From Parafilimonas sp. (GTDB taxonomy: Bacteria; Bacteroidota; Bacteroidia; Chitinophagales; Chitinophagaceae), in NCBI GenBank assembly GCA_023251275.1, contig JAHEZC010000065.1, forward strand, positions 1-8,968: a stretch of 8,968 bases of DNA, given 5' to 3'. Shown here piece after piece: positions 1-6,236 of the stretch; position 1 is the stretch's first letter; each line of letters begins with the position of its first letter. Position numbers and translations under genes: made by a program. Below the pieces are notes generated by a model. It worked only from the letters and a program-made list of their open reading frames with translations, was not told where the DNA came from and did no database searches.

Positions 1-74
1 GTCTTCTTAAAGGCACAGAAAGCAAAGTGCCCATATTAAAATACCGTGATCGCCGCAGAAGGAGAAAAAGATAA
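1..74 (+). CDS. Possible 3' end of an upstream gene, cut by the window edge; unidentified basic C-terminus
   Basis: Read from base 3, an open frame of 23 codons runs to a TAA at 72-74. The peptide ends in YRDRRRRRKR, a strongly basic tail of the kind found at the C-terminus of nucleic-acid-binding or ribosome-associated proteins. The other two forward frames stop early (bases 5-7 and 37-39). The support is weak: 23 open codons can easily occur by chance in DNA of this composition, and the purine-rich run AGAAGGAGAAAAAGA would give basic residues by itself. I do not recognise the protein. If real, its stop lies 83 bases upstream of the M48 peptidase start on the same strand. Confidence 0.3.
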   Translation, partial: LLKGTESKVPILKYRDRRRRRKR

Positions 75-157
75 AAACAGTCTCCTCAGAATTTTACCTG
101 TTAATAATTTTTACTTTTTTGGCATAAATCCTGATATTGTTCTTCAAATCCCATAAA

Positions 158-967
158 ATGAATAAGAGATTATTTTCTGGATATGCTATTGTTCTGATTG
201 TTTGTTTTGCCTGTACACGCAATGCTATTACAGGACGAAACCAGTTGTCATTGGTTCCTGAATCTGAGATGCAGAGTATGGCTATCACACAATACAAGCA
301 GTTTCTTTCAGAAAATAAAGTCATAGCCAACCCTGCGAATAAAGATGCCGAAATGGTAAAACGAATAGGCGGTCGGATCGCTAAGGCTATAACGGAATAT
401 TACAGAGAGAAAGGATTGGGAGATGCATTGCAGGGATATAACTGGGAATTTAATCTTGTTGAAAATAAAGAAATAAATGCATGGTGTATGCCCGGTGGAA
501 AAGTGGTAGTTTATACCGGCATACTGCCGGTTACACAAACCGAGGCTTCTCTTGCAATAGTATTAGGTCATGAAATTACACATGCCGTAGCCGGACATGG
601 CCGCGAAAGAATGAGCCAGGCCCTCCTTGCTCAGGGGATAAATGAAGTGGGATCCGCTGCATTAGGCAAGAATCCCCAGGCGGTAAACATTTTTAAGAGT
701 GTATATGCGCCTACTGCACAGTTAGGTGTATTACTTCCCAATTCGAGAAAACAGGAACTCGAAGCAGATCATTATGGGCTAATTTTTGCTGCCATGGCTG
801 GGTATGATCCGCAGGAGGCCATACCTTTTTGGCAAAGAATGTCGAAATTGGGAGGAGCAAAGCCACCTGTTTTTTTGAGCGACCACCCGGCCGATGAAGA
901 GCGCATTAAAAAACTGCAGGAATTAATGCCTGAGGCTTTGAAATATTATAAACCTTTGGCTAAATAA
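158..967 (+). CDS. M48 family zinc metallopeptidase, probable lipoprotein
   Basis: A 269-residue zinc endopeptidase of the M48 (Ste24/HtpX/BepA/LoiP) superfamily, expected to act in the periplasm on misfolded or envelope proteins. The zinc site is visible: HEITH at residues 138-142 (His138 and His142 as ligands, Glu139 as catalytic base) and a downstream ELEAD with Glu202 as the likely third ligand. The N-terminus is basic, then hydrophobic (residues 8-18), then Cys19 after Phe-Ala, which reads as an imperfect lipoprotein signal. The following segment (TGRNQLSLVPESEM, 25-38) is the usual start of mature M48 lipoproteins. No acidic surface-export signal follows the Cys, so a periplasm-facing anchor is likelier than surface display. 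I chose ATG 158 over an in-frame TTG at 137 because it gives a compact Met-Asn-Lys-Arg signal start. There is no extra repeat domain after the peptidase, so it is shorter than BepA. The physiological substrate cannot be read from the sequence. Confidence 0.9.
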   Translation: MNKRLFSGYAIVLIVCFACTRNAITGRNQLSLVPESEMQSMAITQYKQFLSENKVIANPANKDAEMVKRIGGRIAKAITEYYREKGLGDALQGYNWEFNLVENKEINAWCMPGGKVVVYTGILPVTQTEASLAIVLGHEITHAVAGHGRERMSQALLAQGINEVGSAALGKNPQAVNIFKSVYAPTAQLGVLLPNSRKQELEADHYGLIFAAMAGYDPQEAIPFWQRMSKLGGAKPPVFLSDHPADEERIKKLQELMPEALKYYKPLAK

Positions 968-1001
968 ACTTTCACGAAGCCCCGATCATTGAAGTTTTTT
1001 T
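966..1001 (+). terminator. Weak candidate intrinsic terminator after the M48 gene
   Basis: AAACTT (966-971) can pair with AAGTTT (992-997), extended by CA (973-974) with TG (990-991) across a single bulged T. A run of seven T at 995-1001 closes the structure. The left arm overlaps the stop codon of the peptidase gene. The stem is A/T-rich and shares its 3' arm with the T-run, so efficiency is doubtful, but its position directly behind the gene and ahead of a separate promoter fits termination. Confidence 0.35.
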
Positions 1002-1023
1002 AAAATAGACACAAATAAACCTG

Positions 1024-1051
1024 TTGACTACAGTTAAAACCCTTAACTTTG
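1024..1051 (+). promoter_or_regulatory. Bacteroidota-type promoter for the DUF3052-like gene
   Basis: TTG at 1024-1026 (within TTGAC) lies 17 bases upstream of TAACTTTG at 1044-1051, an exact match to the TAnnTTTG -7 element used by the primary sigma factor of Bacteroidota. The spacing falls in the range known for Flavobacterium promoters (TTG-N17-23-TAnnTTTG). Transcription would start a few bases after 1051, giving a leader of roughly 30 bases before the ATG at 1087. An inverted repeat, AGTTAA (1032-1037) and TTAACT (1043-1048), sits between and over the two elements. Confidence 0.6.
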
Positions 1052-1086
1052 CATTCCTAATGTTTAAACCTTGAATTCATTTAAGG

Positions 1087-1527
1087 ATGTCAACACAAAG
1101 TTTATTTGAAAAATTGCAGTTAAAAGATGAGAAAAGCCTGTTAATACAGGGCATTCCATCCTCCATCGAAAAGCAGTTTGCCAAGCTCTCTTACGTAAAG
1201 AACGTTACTCCACTTTTAAAAGTGAGAAAAATTGATTTTGCATTGGTATTTGTTATTAATCAGAATCAAATGTGCAATATTTTAAGGGAAGTGTTGCCTG
1301 CATTGCATGATGAAAGTAAGCTTTGGATTGCTTTTCCAAAAACAACCAGTAAAATTGTCAGTGACCTCAACAGGGATTGCAGTTGGCAATTCTTATCTGA
1401 CAATGGCTTTGAGGCTATAGTACAGGTGATATTGGATCATGTATGGACCGCTTTACAGTTCAAAAAGACAGAGGTTCTGCTGGCGCCAAGAATTTTAAGG
1501 CAGAAGATCAAAATGGCAATGGCCTGA
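1087..1527 (+). CDS. DUF3052-like protein of unknown function
   Basis: A 146-residue soluble protein without signal peptide or membrane segment, so cytoplasmic. It resembles the DUF3052 family: an N-terminal SLFEKLQLKDEKSLLI strand-rich part (5-20), a central hydrophobic strand DFALVFVINQ (50-59), the signature LWIAFPKTTSKIVSDLNRD (79-97) in which W-(I/V)-A-(F/Y)-P-K and the D-L-N-R-D end are the family hallmark, and a C-terminal DHVWTALQFKK (117-127). No biochemical function is established for the family as far as I know, and none is inferred. The C-terminus after residue 128 (LLAPRILRQKIKMAMA) is basic and may be lineage-specific. The gene seems to be a single transcription unit: it has its own promoter just upstream and a strong terminator about 80 bases downstream. 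The assignment is from remembered family sequence patterns. Confidence 0.8.
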   Translation: MSTQSLFEKLQLKDEKSLLIQGIPSSIEKQFAKLSYVKNVTPLLKVRKIDFALVFVINQNQMCNILREVLPALHDESKLWIAFPKTTSKIVSDLNRDCSWQFLSDNGFEAIVQVILDHVWTALQFKKTEVLLAPRILRQKIKMAMA

Positions 1528-1605
1528 TTTTCAGTATTTCTCCTCTACAATAGAATTTATAAGAATTATTTATAGCGGTTTATTCACTTTCAAATAATTA
1601 GAAAT

Positions 1606-1635
1606 GCCTCTGCTTTTTCCCGTGGAGGCTTTTTT
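1606..1635 (+). terminator. Strong intrinsic terminator
   Basis: GCCTC (1606-1610) pairs with GAGGC (1625-1629). The stem extends inward by T-G, G-T and C-G between TGC (1611-1613) and GTG (1622-1624), leaving an 8-base loop TTTTTCCC. Six T follow at 1630-1635. The 5' side is preceded by AAA (1602-1604), which can pair with part of the T-run. The structure lies 78 bases after the stop of the DUF3052-like gene and isolates it from polA. Confidence 0.85.
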
Positions 1636-1697
1636 ATTCGCAGCACTTAAAGGTTCTAAGAAATGCACCAATTAACAACGCTTCATAGCGAATCGGG

Positions 1698-1728
1698 TTG
1701 ACTAAAGCTTCTGGAGAGAATAAATTTA
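1698..1728 (+). promoter_or_regulatory. polA: Weak candidate promoter for polA
   Basis: TTG at 1698-1700 (in GGGTTGAC) is followed after 20 bases by TAAATTTA at 1721-1728, which matches TAnnTTTG except for the last base. It lies downstream of the terminator that separates polA from the preceding gene, where a polA promoter is needed. No better match to the pattern was found in the gap, but the match is imperfect and the region is A/T-rich. Confidence 0.3.
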
Positions 1729-1891
1729 AGCAAGCCAAACTTTTAATCCAGGAAAAAAAATGGCGCTGATAAATACGCTGCATTCTTTTTATGCTTTAAA
1801 AAAACGAGCTGTTTCAGCCATTCACAGGTATGATAAAAATCCTGTTATAATCTTCACGTAACTACATAAAACCTTTTATTACCTTAGTGGC

Positions 1892-4762
1892 ATGAGTCAG
1901 AAATTATTTTTGCTTGATGCCTTGGCACTTATTTACAGAGCGTATTATGCGCTTATCCGCAACCCGCGCATTACTTCGAAAGGGAAAAATACCAATGCAC
2001 AGTTTGGGTTTACGAATACCTTGTTTGATCTCATTAATAAAGAAAAGCCTACGCACCTGGCTGTGTGTTTCGATACACATGCGCCAACCGAACGCCATAC
2101 CGATTTTTCTGACTACAAAGCCAATCGGCAGGAAGCGCCGGAAGATCTGCTGGATTCACTTGATGATATAAAGAGGATTATTAAAGGTTTCAATATCCCG
2201 GTTGTCGAGGTGGATGGTTACGAAGCAGATGATGTAATAGGTACTCTTGCATGGCAGGCCGCCGATGCCGGTTATGATGTATATATGGTCACACCAGATA
2301 AAGATTACGGACAGTTATTGATTCACAAATGTGTTTACATTTATAAGCCCGGCTACCAGGGTGGTGATTTCGAAATACTTGATGCCAAAAAAATATGTGA
2401 AAAATGGGATATTGCCCGTGTGGAGCAGGTGGTGGATATTTTGGGTTTGATGGGTGATGCGGTAGATAATATTCCTGGGATCGCCGGTGTAGGTGAAAAA
2501 ACAGCCGCGAAGCTTTTAAAAGAATACAGCACGCTCGAAAACGTATTGGCCAATGCCGATAATATAAAAGGATCTCTCGGTGAAAAAATACGAAGTGGCA
2601 GGGAAAATGCCATTATCAGCAAAAAACTCGCAACCATTATAACCAATGCACCGGTGGAGTTTCATGAAGAAAATTTTCGGCTCAAAGACTGGAATAAACA
2701 GGAATTGATTGAAATATTTGCCGAACTCGAATTTAAAACCCTTGGGAAACGCATCCTGGGGGATGAGTTTAATGTATTTCAATCTGCGCCTAAAGTAGTG
2801 CAAACAGATCTGTTTGGAAATGCGGTTGAAAATGAAAATGTACCTATCGGTAAAAAAGAAGTAAAAATAACCATTGAGAATAAAGAAGAGGAAAACGATG
2901 ATGTCGAAAAGGGTTTTAAAGCAGATAAAACAATCAACACGACTGAACACACTTATTATTTAATTGACAGCGACGATAAAATTAACGAACTCATAGAAAA
3001 ACTTTCTGCACAAAAAGAAATTTGTTTTGACACGGAAACTACAGGAATAGACGCTAATAATGCAGAACTGGTAGGCATGAGTTTTTCTTTTCAGCCGCAT
3101 GAAGCATATTATATTCCCTGCCCCGCTGATCAAGAGAAAACAAGGGAAATCCTGAATCAATTTAATCCACTTTTCAACGATTCAACCATTACATGGATAG
3201 GGCAAAATATCAAGTACGATCTGCTTGTACTGAAATGGTATGATGTTGAACTGAAAGGGAATATTTATGATACCATGCTCGCTCATTACGTAGTAGAGCC
3301 GGAGGGCAGGCGCAGCATGGATCTTTTAAGCGCTCAATATCTTGGATATGAGCCCGTGCATATTGAAGAACTCATTGGTAAAAAAGGCCCGCGGGGGTCT
3401 GCGACAAAAGCACAGGGTAACATGCGTGATGTGGAAATCGAAAAGATTAAAGACTATGCTGCAGAAGATGCAGATATTACCCTGCAATTAAAACATGCTT
3501 TACATCCTTTTCTGAAAACAAAGGATGTAGAAAGAGTATTTTATGAAGTGGAAAATCCGCTGGTGAAAGTGCTTACCGATATGGAATTTGAAGGAGTAAA
3601 GATTGATATGGATTTTTTGCATAATTATTCCAAAGAACTGGAAAGAGAAGCTTATCAATGTGAGCAGAATGTATATGCGGGCGCAGGCGTAAAATTCAAT
3701 CTCTCATCACCTAAGCAATTGGGCGAAGTGCTCTTTGAAAAATTGAACCTTGACCCCAAAGCAAAAAAAACAAAGACCGGGCAATATGCCACAGGCGAAG
3801 ATGTGCTGCTGAAGTTATCACATATAAGCCCGATCGTTGCCGACATACTTGCTTACCGCCAATTGACAAAGTTAAAATCAACTTATGTAGATGCATTGCC
3901 GCAACTGATTAACAGGAAAACAGGTCGGGTACACACAACTTATGGACAAGCTGTAGCAGTAACAGGCAGGCTGGCAAGTAACAATCCCAATCTCCAGAAT
4001 ATTCCTATCAGGTCAGATCGGGGTAAGGAAATACGTAAAGCATTTATTCCGCGGGATAGCAATCATGTTTTGGTAAGCGCCGATTATTCACAGATAGAAT
4101 TACGCATTGTAGCCGGGATCAGCGGAGATAAAAATATGGTTGAGGCCTTTATTAACGGAAAAGATATTCATACTGCAACCGCCGCAAAAGTGTATAATAT
4201 ACCCGAGAGTGAAGTTACCAAAGTACAGCGCTACAAGGCAAAGAGTGTTAATTTTGGAATCATCTATGGTCAGGGTGCATTTGGATTGGCCGATAATCTT
4301 GGCATCAGCAGGTCAGAAGCAAAAGAGATCATTGATAATTATAAAAAAGAATTTTCAGGTATTACTAAATATATGGATGATACCATCAACTTTGCACGGG
4401 AACACGGATATGTGCAAACGCTGATGGGGCGCAAGCGCTGGCTGAAAGACATTAATTCAGCTAACTTCACAGTGCGTGGTTTTGCAGAGCGTAATGCCAT
4501 TAATTCACCAATACAGGGCACTGCTGCCGATATGATCAAACTGGCCATGATAAAAATTCATGAAGCTATGCAAAAGGAAAAATTGCGCAGCAAAATGATT
4601 CTGCAGGTACACGATGAATTGGTATTTGATGTGCTGAAAGAAGAACTGGATGTTTTGAAACCTTTGATACTTGAAAACATGAGGCACGCTTTGCCATTAC
4701 CCAATAATGTTCCGGTAGAAGCAGAAGCTGGCGCTGGTGATAACTGGTTGGAGGCGCATTGA
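1892..4762 (+). CDS. polA: DNA polymerase I (5'-nuclease, 3'-5' exonuclease and polymerase)
   Basis: A 956-residue family A DNA polymerase that removes RNA primers from Okazaki fragments and fills repair gaps; E. coli Pol I has 928 residues. The 5'-nuclease domain (about 1-290) shows Asp9, CFD (59-61), YEADD (110-114), TPDKD (134-138), GDAVDNIPG (188-196) and a helix-hairpin-helix GVGEKTA (199-205). A charged linker (about 291-350) contains QTDLF at 304-308. The proofreading domain (about 350-545) is intact: Asp380 and Glu382 in DTETTG, Asp443 in NIKYD, and Tyr522 and Asp526 in YAAED. The polymerase domain has motif A with Asp731 and Glu736 (DYSQIELR), motif B with Arg780, Lys784, Phe788 and Tyr792, and motif C QVHDE (905-909). 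Phe788, as in E. coli, implies discrimination against dideoxynucleotides. ATG 1892 starts directly with the expected MSQKLFLLDALALIYRAYY N-terminus. No residue expected for activity is missing. Confidence 0.98.
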   Translation: MSQKLFLLDALALIYRAYYALIRNPRITSKGKNTNAQFGFTNTLFDLINKEKPTHLAVCFDTHAPTERHTDFSDYKANRQEAPEDLLDSLDDIKRIIKGFNIPVVEVDGYEADDVIGTLAWQAADAGYDVYMVTPDKDYGQLLIHKCVYIYKPGYQGGDFEILDAKKICEKWDIARVEQVVDILGLMGDAVDNIPGIAGVGEKTAAKLLKEYSTLENVLANADNIKGSLGEKIRSGRENAIISKKLATIITNAPVEFHEENFRLKDWNKQELIEIFAELEFKTLGKRILGDEFNVFQSAPKVVQTDLFGNAVENENVPIGKKEVKITIENKEEENDDVEKGFKADKTINTTEHTYYLIDSDDKINELIEKLSAQKEICFDTETTGIDANNAELVGMSFSFQPHEAYYIPCPADQEKTREILNQFNPLFNDSTITWIGQNIKYDLLVLKWYDVELKGNIYDTMLAHYVVEPEGRRSMDLLSAQYLGYEPVHIEELIGKKGPRGSATKAQGNMRDVEIEKIKDYAAEDADITLQLKHALHPFLKTKDVERVFYEVENPLVKVLTDMEFEGVKIDMDFLHNYSKELEREAYQCEQNVYAGAGVKFNLSSPKQLGEVLFEKLNLDPKAKKTKTGQYATGEDVLLKLSHISPIVADILAYRQLTKLKSTYVDALPQLINRKTGRVHTTYGQAVAVTGRLASNNPNLQNIPIRSDRGKEIRKAFIPRDSNHVLVSADYSQIELRIVAGISGDKNMVEAFINGKDIHTATAAKVYNIPESEVTKVQRYKAKSVNFGIIYGQGAFGLADNLGISRSEAKEIIDNYKKEFSGITKYMDDTINFAREHGYVQTLMGRKRWLKDINSANFTVRGFAERNAINSPIQGTAADMIKLAMIKIHEAMQKEKLRSKMILQVHDELVFDVLKEELDVLKPLILENMRHALPLPNNVPVEAEAGAGDNWLEAH

Positions 4763-4805
4763 GATGAAGAATCAAAATTAATAATACAAACAACGATTCC
4801 ACTGT

Positions 4806-6077
4806 ATGAAAACCAAAAAACAGCCACTGATTGTAGGATTGGTTATGTTGATCTTTTTTGTGATTTCTCTAATTACTAATATTCTTGGACCCTTAGTTCC
4901 AAATATCATTGACAGCTTTCATTTAAGCCTCGGTCTTGCAGGCTTTCTGCCTTTTTCTTTTTTTGTGGCGTATGGCGTAATGTCAATCCCTGCGGGGATT
5001 TTAATAGAAAAGTATAGTGAAAAATTTGTGCTTATACTCGCCTTTGTTTTAGCTTTCGGCGGGGCTGCAACATTTGTGCTCTTCACGAGCTTTTCGATTG
5101 CTTTATTTTCGTTATTTATCATTGGCATTGGCATGGCAATGCTCCAGGTAGTTATCAATCCATTATTGCGTGCTGCAGGTGGCGAAGAACATTTTGCTTT
5201 TAACAGTGTGTTTGCGCAATTATTTTTCGGATCAGCTTCTTATTTAAGCCCATGGCTATATAGTTACCTGGTTCAGAATTTACACACGGGCAACAGCAAT
5301 ATATTGCTTAATACACTTAACAAAATTGTTCCGCAACATTTAGAATGGGTCTCATTGTATTGGGTATTTGCTGTCGTTACATTACTGATGATCGTAATAA
5401 TAGGGATCATACGAATTCCAAAAGTTGAACTGAAAGAAGATGAAAAAATCGGCACCGCAAATACCTTTAAAGAATTGCTGAGGAACCGCTATACTTATCT
5501 TTTCTTTTTTGGAATCTTTATGTATGTGGGAACAGAGCAGGGTATTTCCAACTGGATATCGAAATTCCTGCAGTCGTATCATCAGTTTAGTCCTGAAACT
5601 ACAGGGGCTCATGCAGTTGCCTGGTTTTGGGGGTTAATGACAATTGGCTGTTTACTGGGTCTTTTATTATTGAAATTATTTGACAGCCGTAAAGTATTAA
5701 GTGTATTTGCCATAGGCGCAATAATCAGTTTGACTGCAGCATTATTTGCCTCTGCAAATATTTCTGTGATCGCATTTCCACTTTGCGGTTTTTTTCTGTC
5801 GGTGATGTGGTCAATCGTTATTTCGCTGGGATTAAATTCTGTAGCGCAACATCATGGAACTTTGGCAGGCATTCTTTGCACAGGTATTGTTGGTGGCGCT
5901 ATAGTTCCTGCTGTCATCGGCAATGTTGCAGAATCAATGGGTTTAAGGACGGCAATGTGTATCGTCTATATAACTTTGGGATATATTTTCAGCATCGGTT
6001 TCTGGGCAAAACCTTTGGTGAATAATGCAGTTTCATTAAGAGATTTATTTAAAAAGACAAAATCACTGCCTGATTAA
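4806..6077 (+). CDS. MFS sugar permease of the FucP/FHS type
   Basis: A 423-residue inner-membrane protein with about 12 hydrophobic segments (roughly 8-28, 44-66, 73-94, 98-120, 133-156, 183-203, 230-250, 270-290, 297-315, 319-340, 350-372, 380-402) and a charged central loop at 204-228. It resembles the L-fucose:H+ symporter FucP and related glucose/galactose and N-acetylglucosamine permeases: IPAGILIEKYSEK (61-73) parallels the FucP loop between helices 2 and 3, and INPLLRAAGGEEHF (117-130) parallels the FucP ANPF...GHF stretch. By manual alignment with remembered E. coli FucP, the acidic residues Asp46 and Glu135 fall on Gly28 and Gln114, so coupling or substrate may differ. The gene starts 43 bases after polA without a clear promoter, so read-through from polA is possible; it precedes an exported GH2 hydrolase on the same strand by 159 bases. 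The transported sugar cannot be deduced. Confidence 0.85.
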   Translation: MKTKKQPLIVGLVMLIFFVISLITNILGPLVPNIIDSFHLSLGLAGFLPFSFFVAYGVMSIPAGILIEKYSEKFVLILAFVLAFGGAATFVLFTSFSIALFSLFIIGIGMAMLQVVINPLLRAAGGEEHFAFNSVFAQLFFGSASYLSPWLYSYLVQNLHTGNSNILLNTLNKIVPQHLEWVSLYWVFAVVTLLMIVIIGIIRIPKVELKEDEKIGTANTFKELLRNRYTYLFFFGIFMYVGTEQGISNWISKFLQSYHQFSPETTGAHAVAWFWGLMTIGCLLGLLLLKLFDSRKVLSVFAIGAIISLTAALFASANISVIAFPLCGFFLSVMWSIVISLGLNSVAQHHGTLAGILCTGIVGGAIVPAVIGNVAESMGLRTAMCIVYITLGYIFSIGFWAKPLVNNAVSLRDLFKKTKSLPD

Positions 6078-6236
6078 AATGCCATTCTTTGGAAAGCTTG
6101 CACAGGCCATTGCAAATTTGTTTAATAGCAAGAAATCCTTTGAAACAATAGTTTTCGTGAACCTAGTTATAGATTGTAGGGAGCTTATATGAAGCGATAA
6201 AAAATAAAAATTACTGAACGATTTAATTGCATTACA

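Larger units (their letters stand above)
1528..1891. other. 364-base intergenic stretch between the DUF3052-like gene and polA
   Basis: The first third carries the terminator at 1606-1635. The rest has no convincing gene. It contains a small hairpin (CGCT 1679-1682, loop TCAT, AGCG 1687-1690), a partial promoter match (TTG 1698-1700, 20 bases, TAAATTTA 1721-1728, one base off TAnnTTTG) that could serve polA with a leader of about 155 bases, and a 33-codon open frame at 1760-1861 preceded by AGGA. A TATAAT at 1846-1851 also occurs but is not the sigma pattern expected in this phylum. No tRNA or known RNA fold was recognised. Confidence 0.7.

Noticed and set aside
60..86. Inverted repeat AGGAGA (60-65) with TCTCCT (81-86) as a terminator for the upstream frame
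   Set aside because: Only six pairs around a 15-base A-rich loop, overlapping the possible stop codon, and not followed by a proper T-run.
105..119. TAATTTTT and TACTTTTT as -7 elements for the M48 gene
   Set aside because: Each is one base off TAnnTTTG in a homopolymer-rich stretch and no TTG lies at the needed distance upstream.
137..157. TTG at 137 as start of the M48 peptidase, adding seven residues
   Set aside because: ATG at 158 gives a normal signal peptide start (Met-Asn-Lys-Arg); the extension adds an unneeded MFFKSHK and has no better initiation context.
1821..1851. TTCACA and TATAAT resembling an E. coli sigma-70 promoter before polA
   Set aside because: Spacing is 19 bases and the pattern is not that used by the primary sigma factor of Bacteroidota; likely chance in A/T-rich DNA.
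2516..2950. 144-codon minus-strand open frame inside polA
   Set aside because: It is antisense to conserved PolA coding sequence, rich in Phe/Ile/Tyr as expected for the complement of a Lys/Glu-rich gene, and shows no domain.
6098..6115. Hairpin TTGCA / TGCAA with an 8-base loop after the permease gene as a terminator
   Set aside because: A five-pair, mostly weak stem followed by ATTTGTTTAAT rather than a T-run.
6084..6177. Promoter matches in the gap before the GH2 gene (ATTCTTTG, ATCCTTTG, TAGATTGT)
   Set aside because: None has the TA of the -7 element together with an intact TTTG and an upstream TTG/TTTG at correct spacing, so a separate GH2 promoter cannot be supported or excluded.
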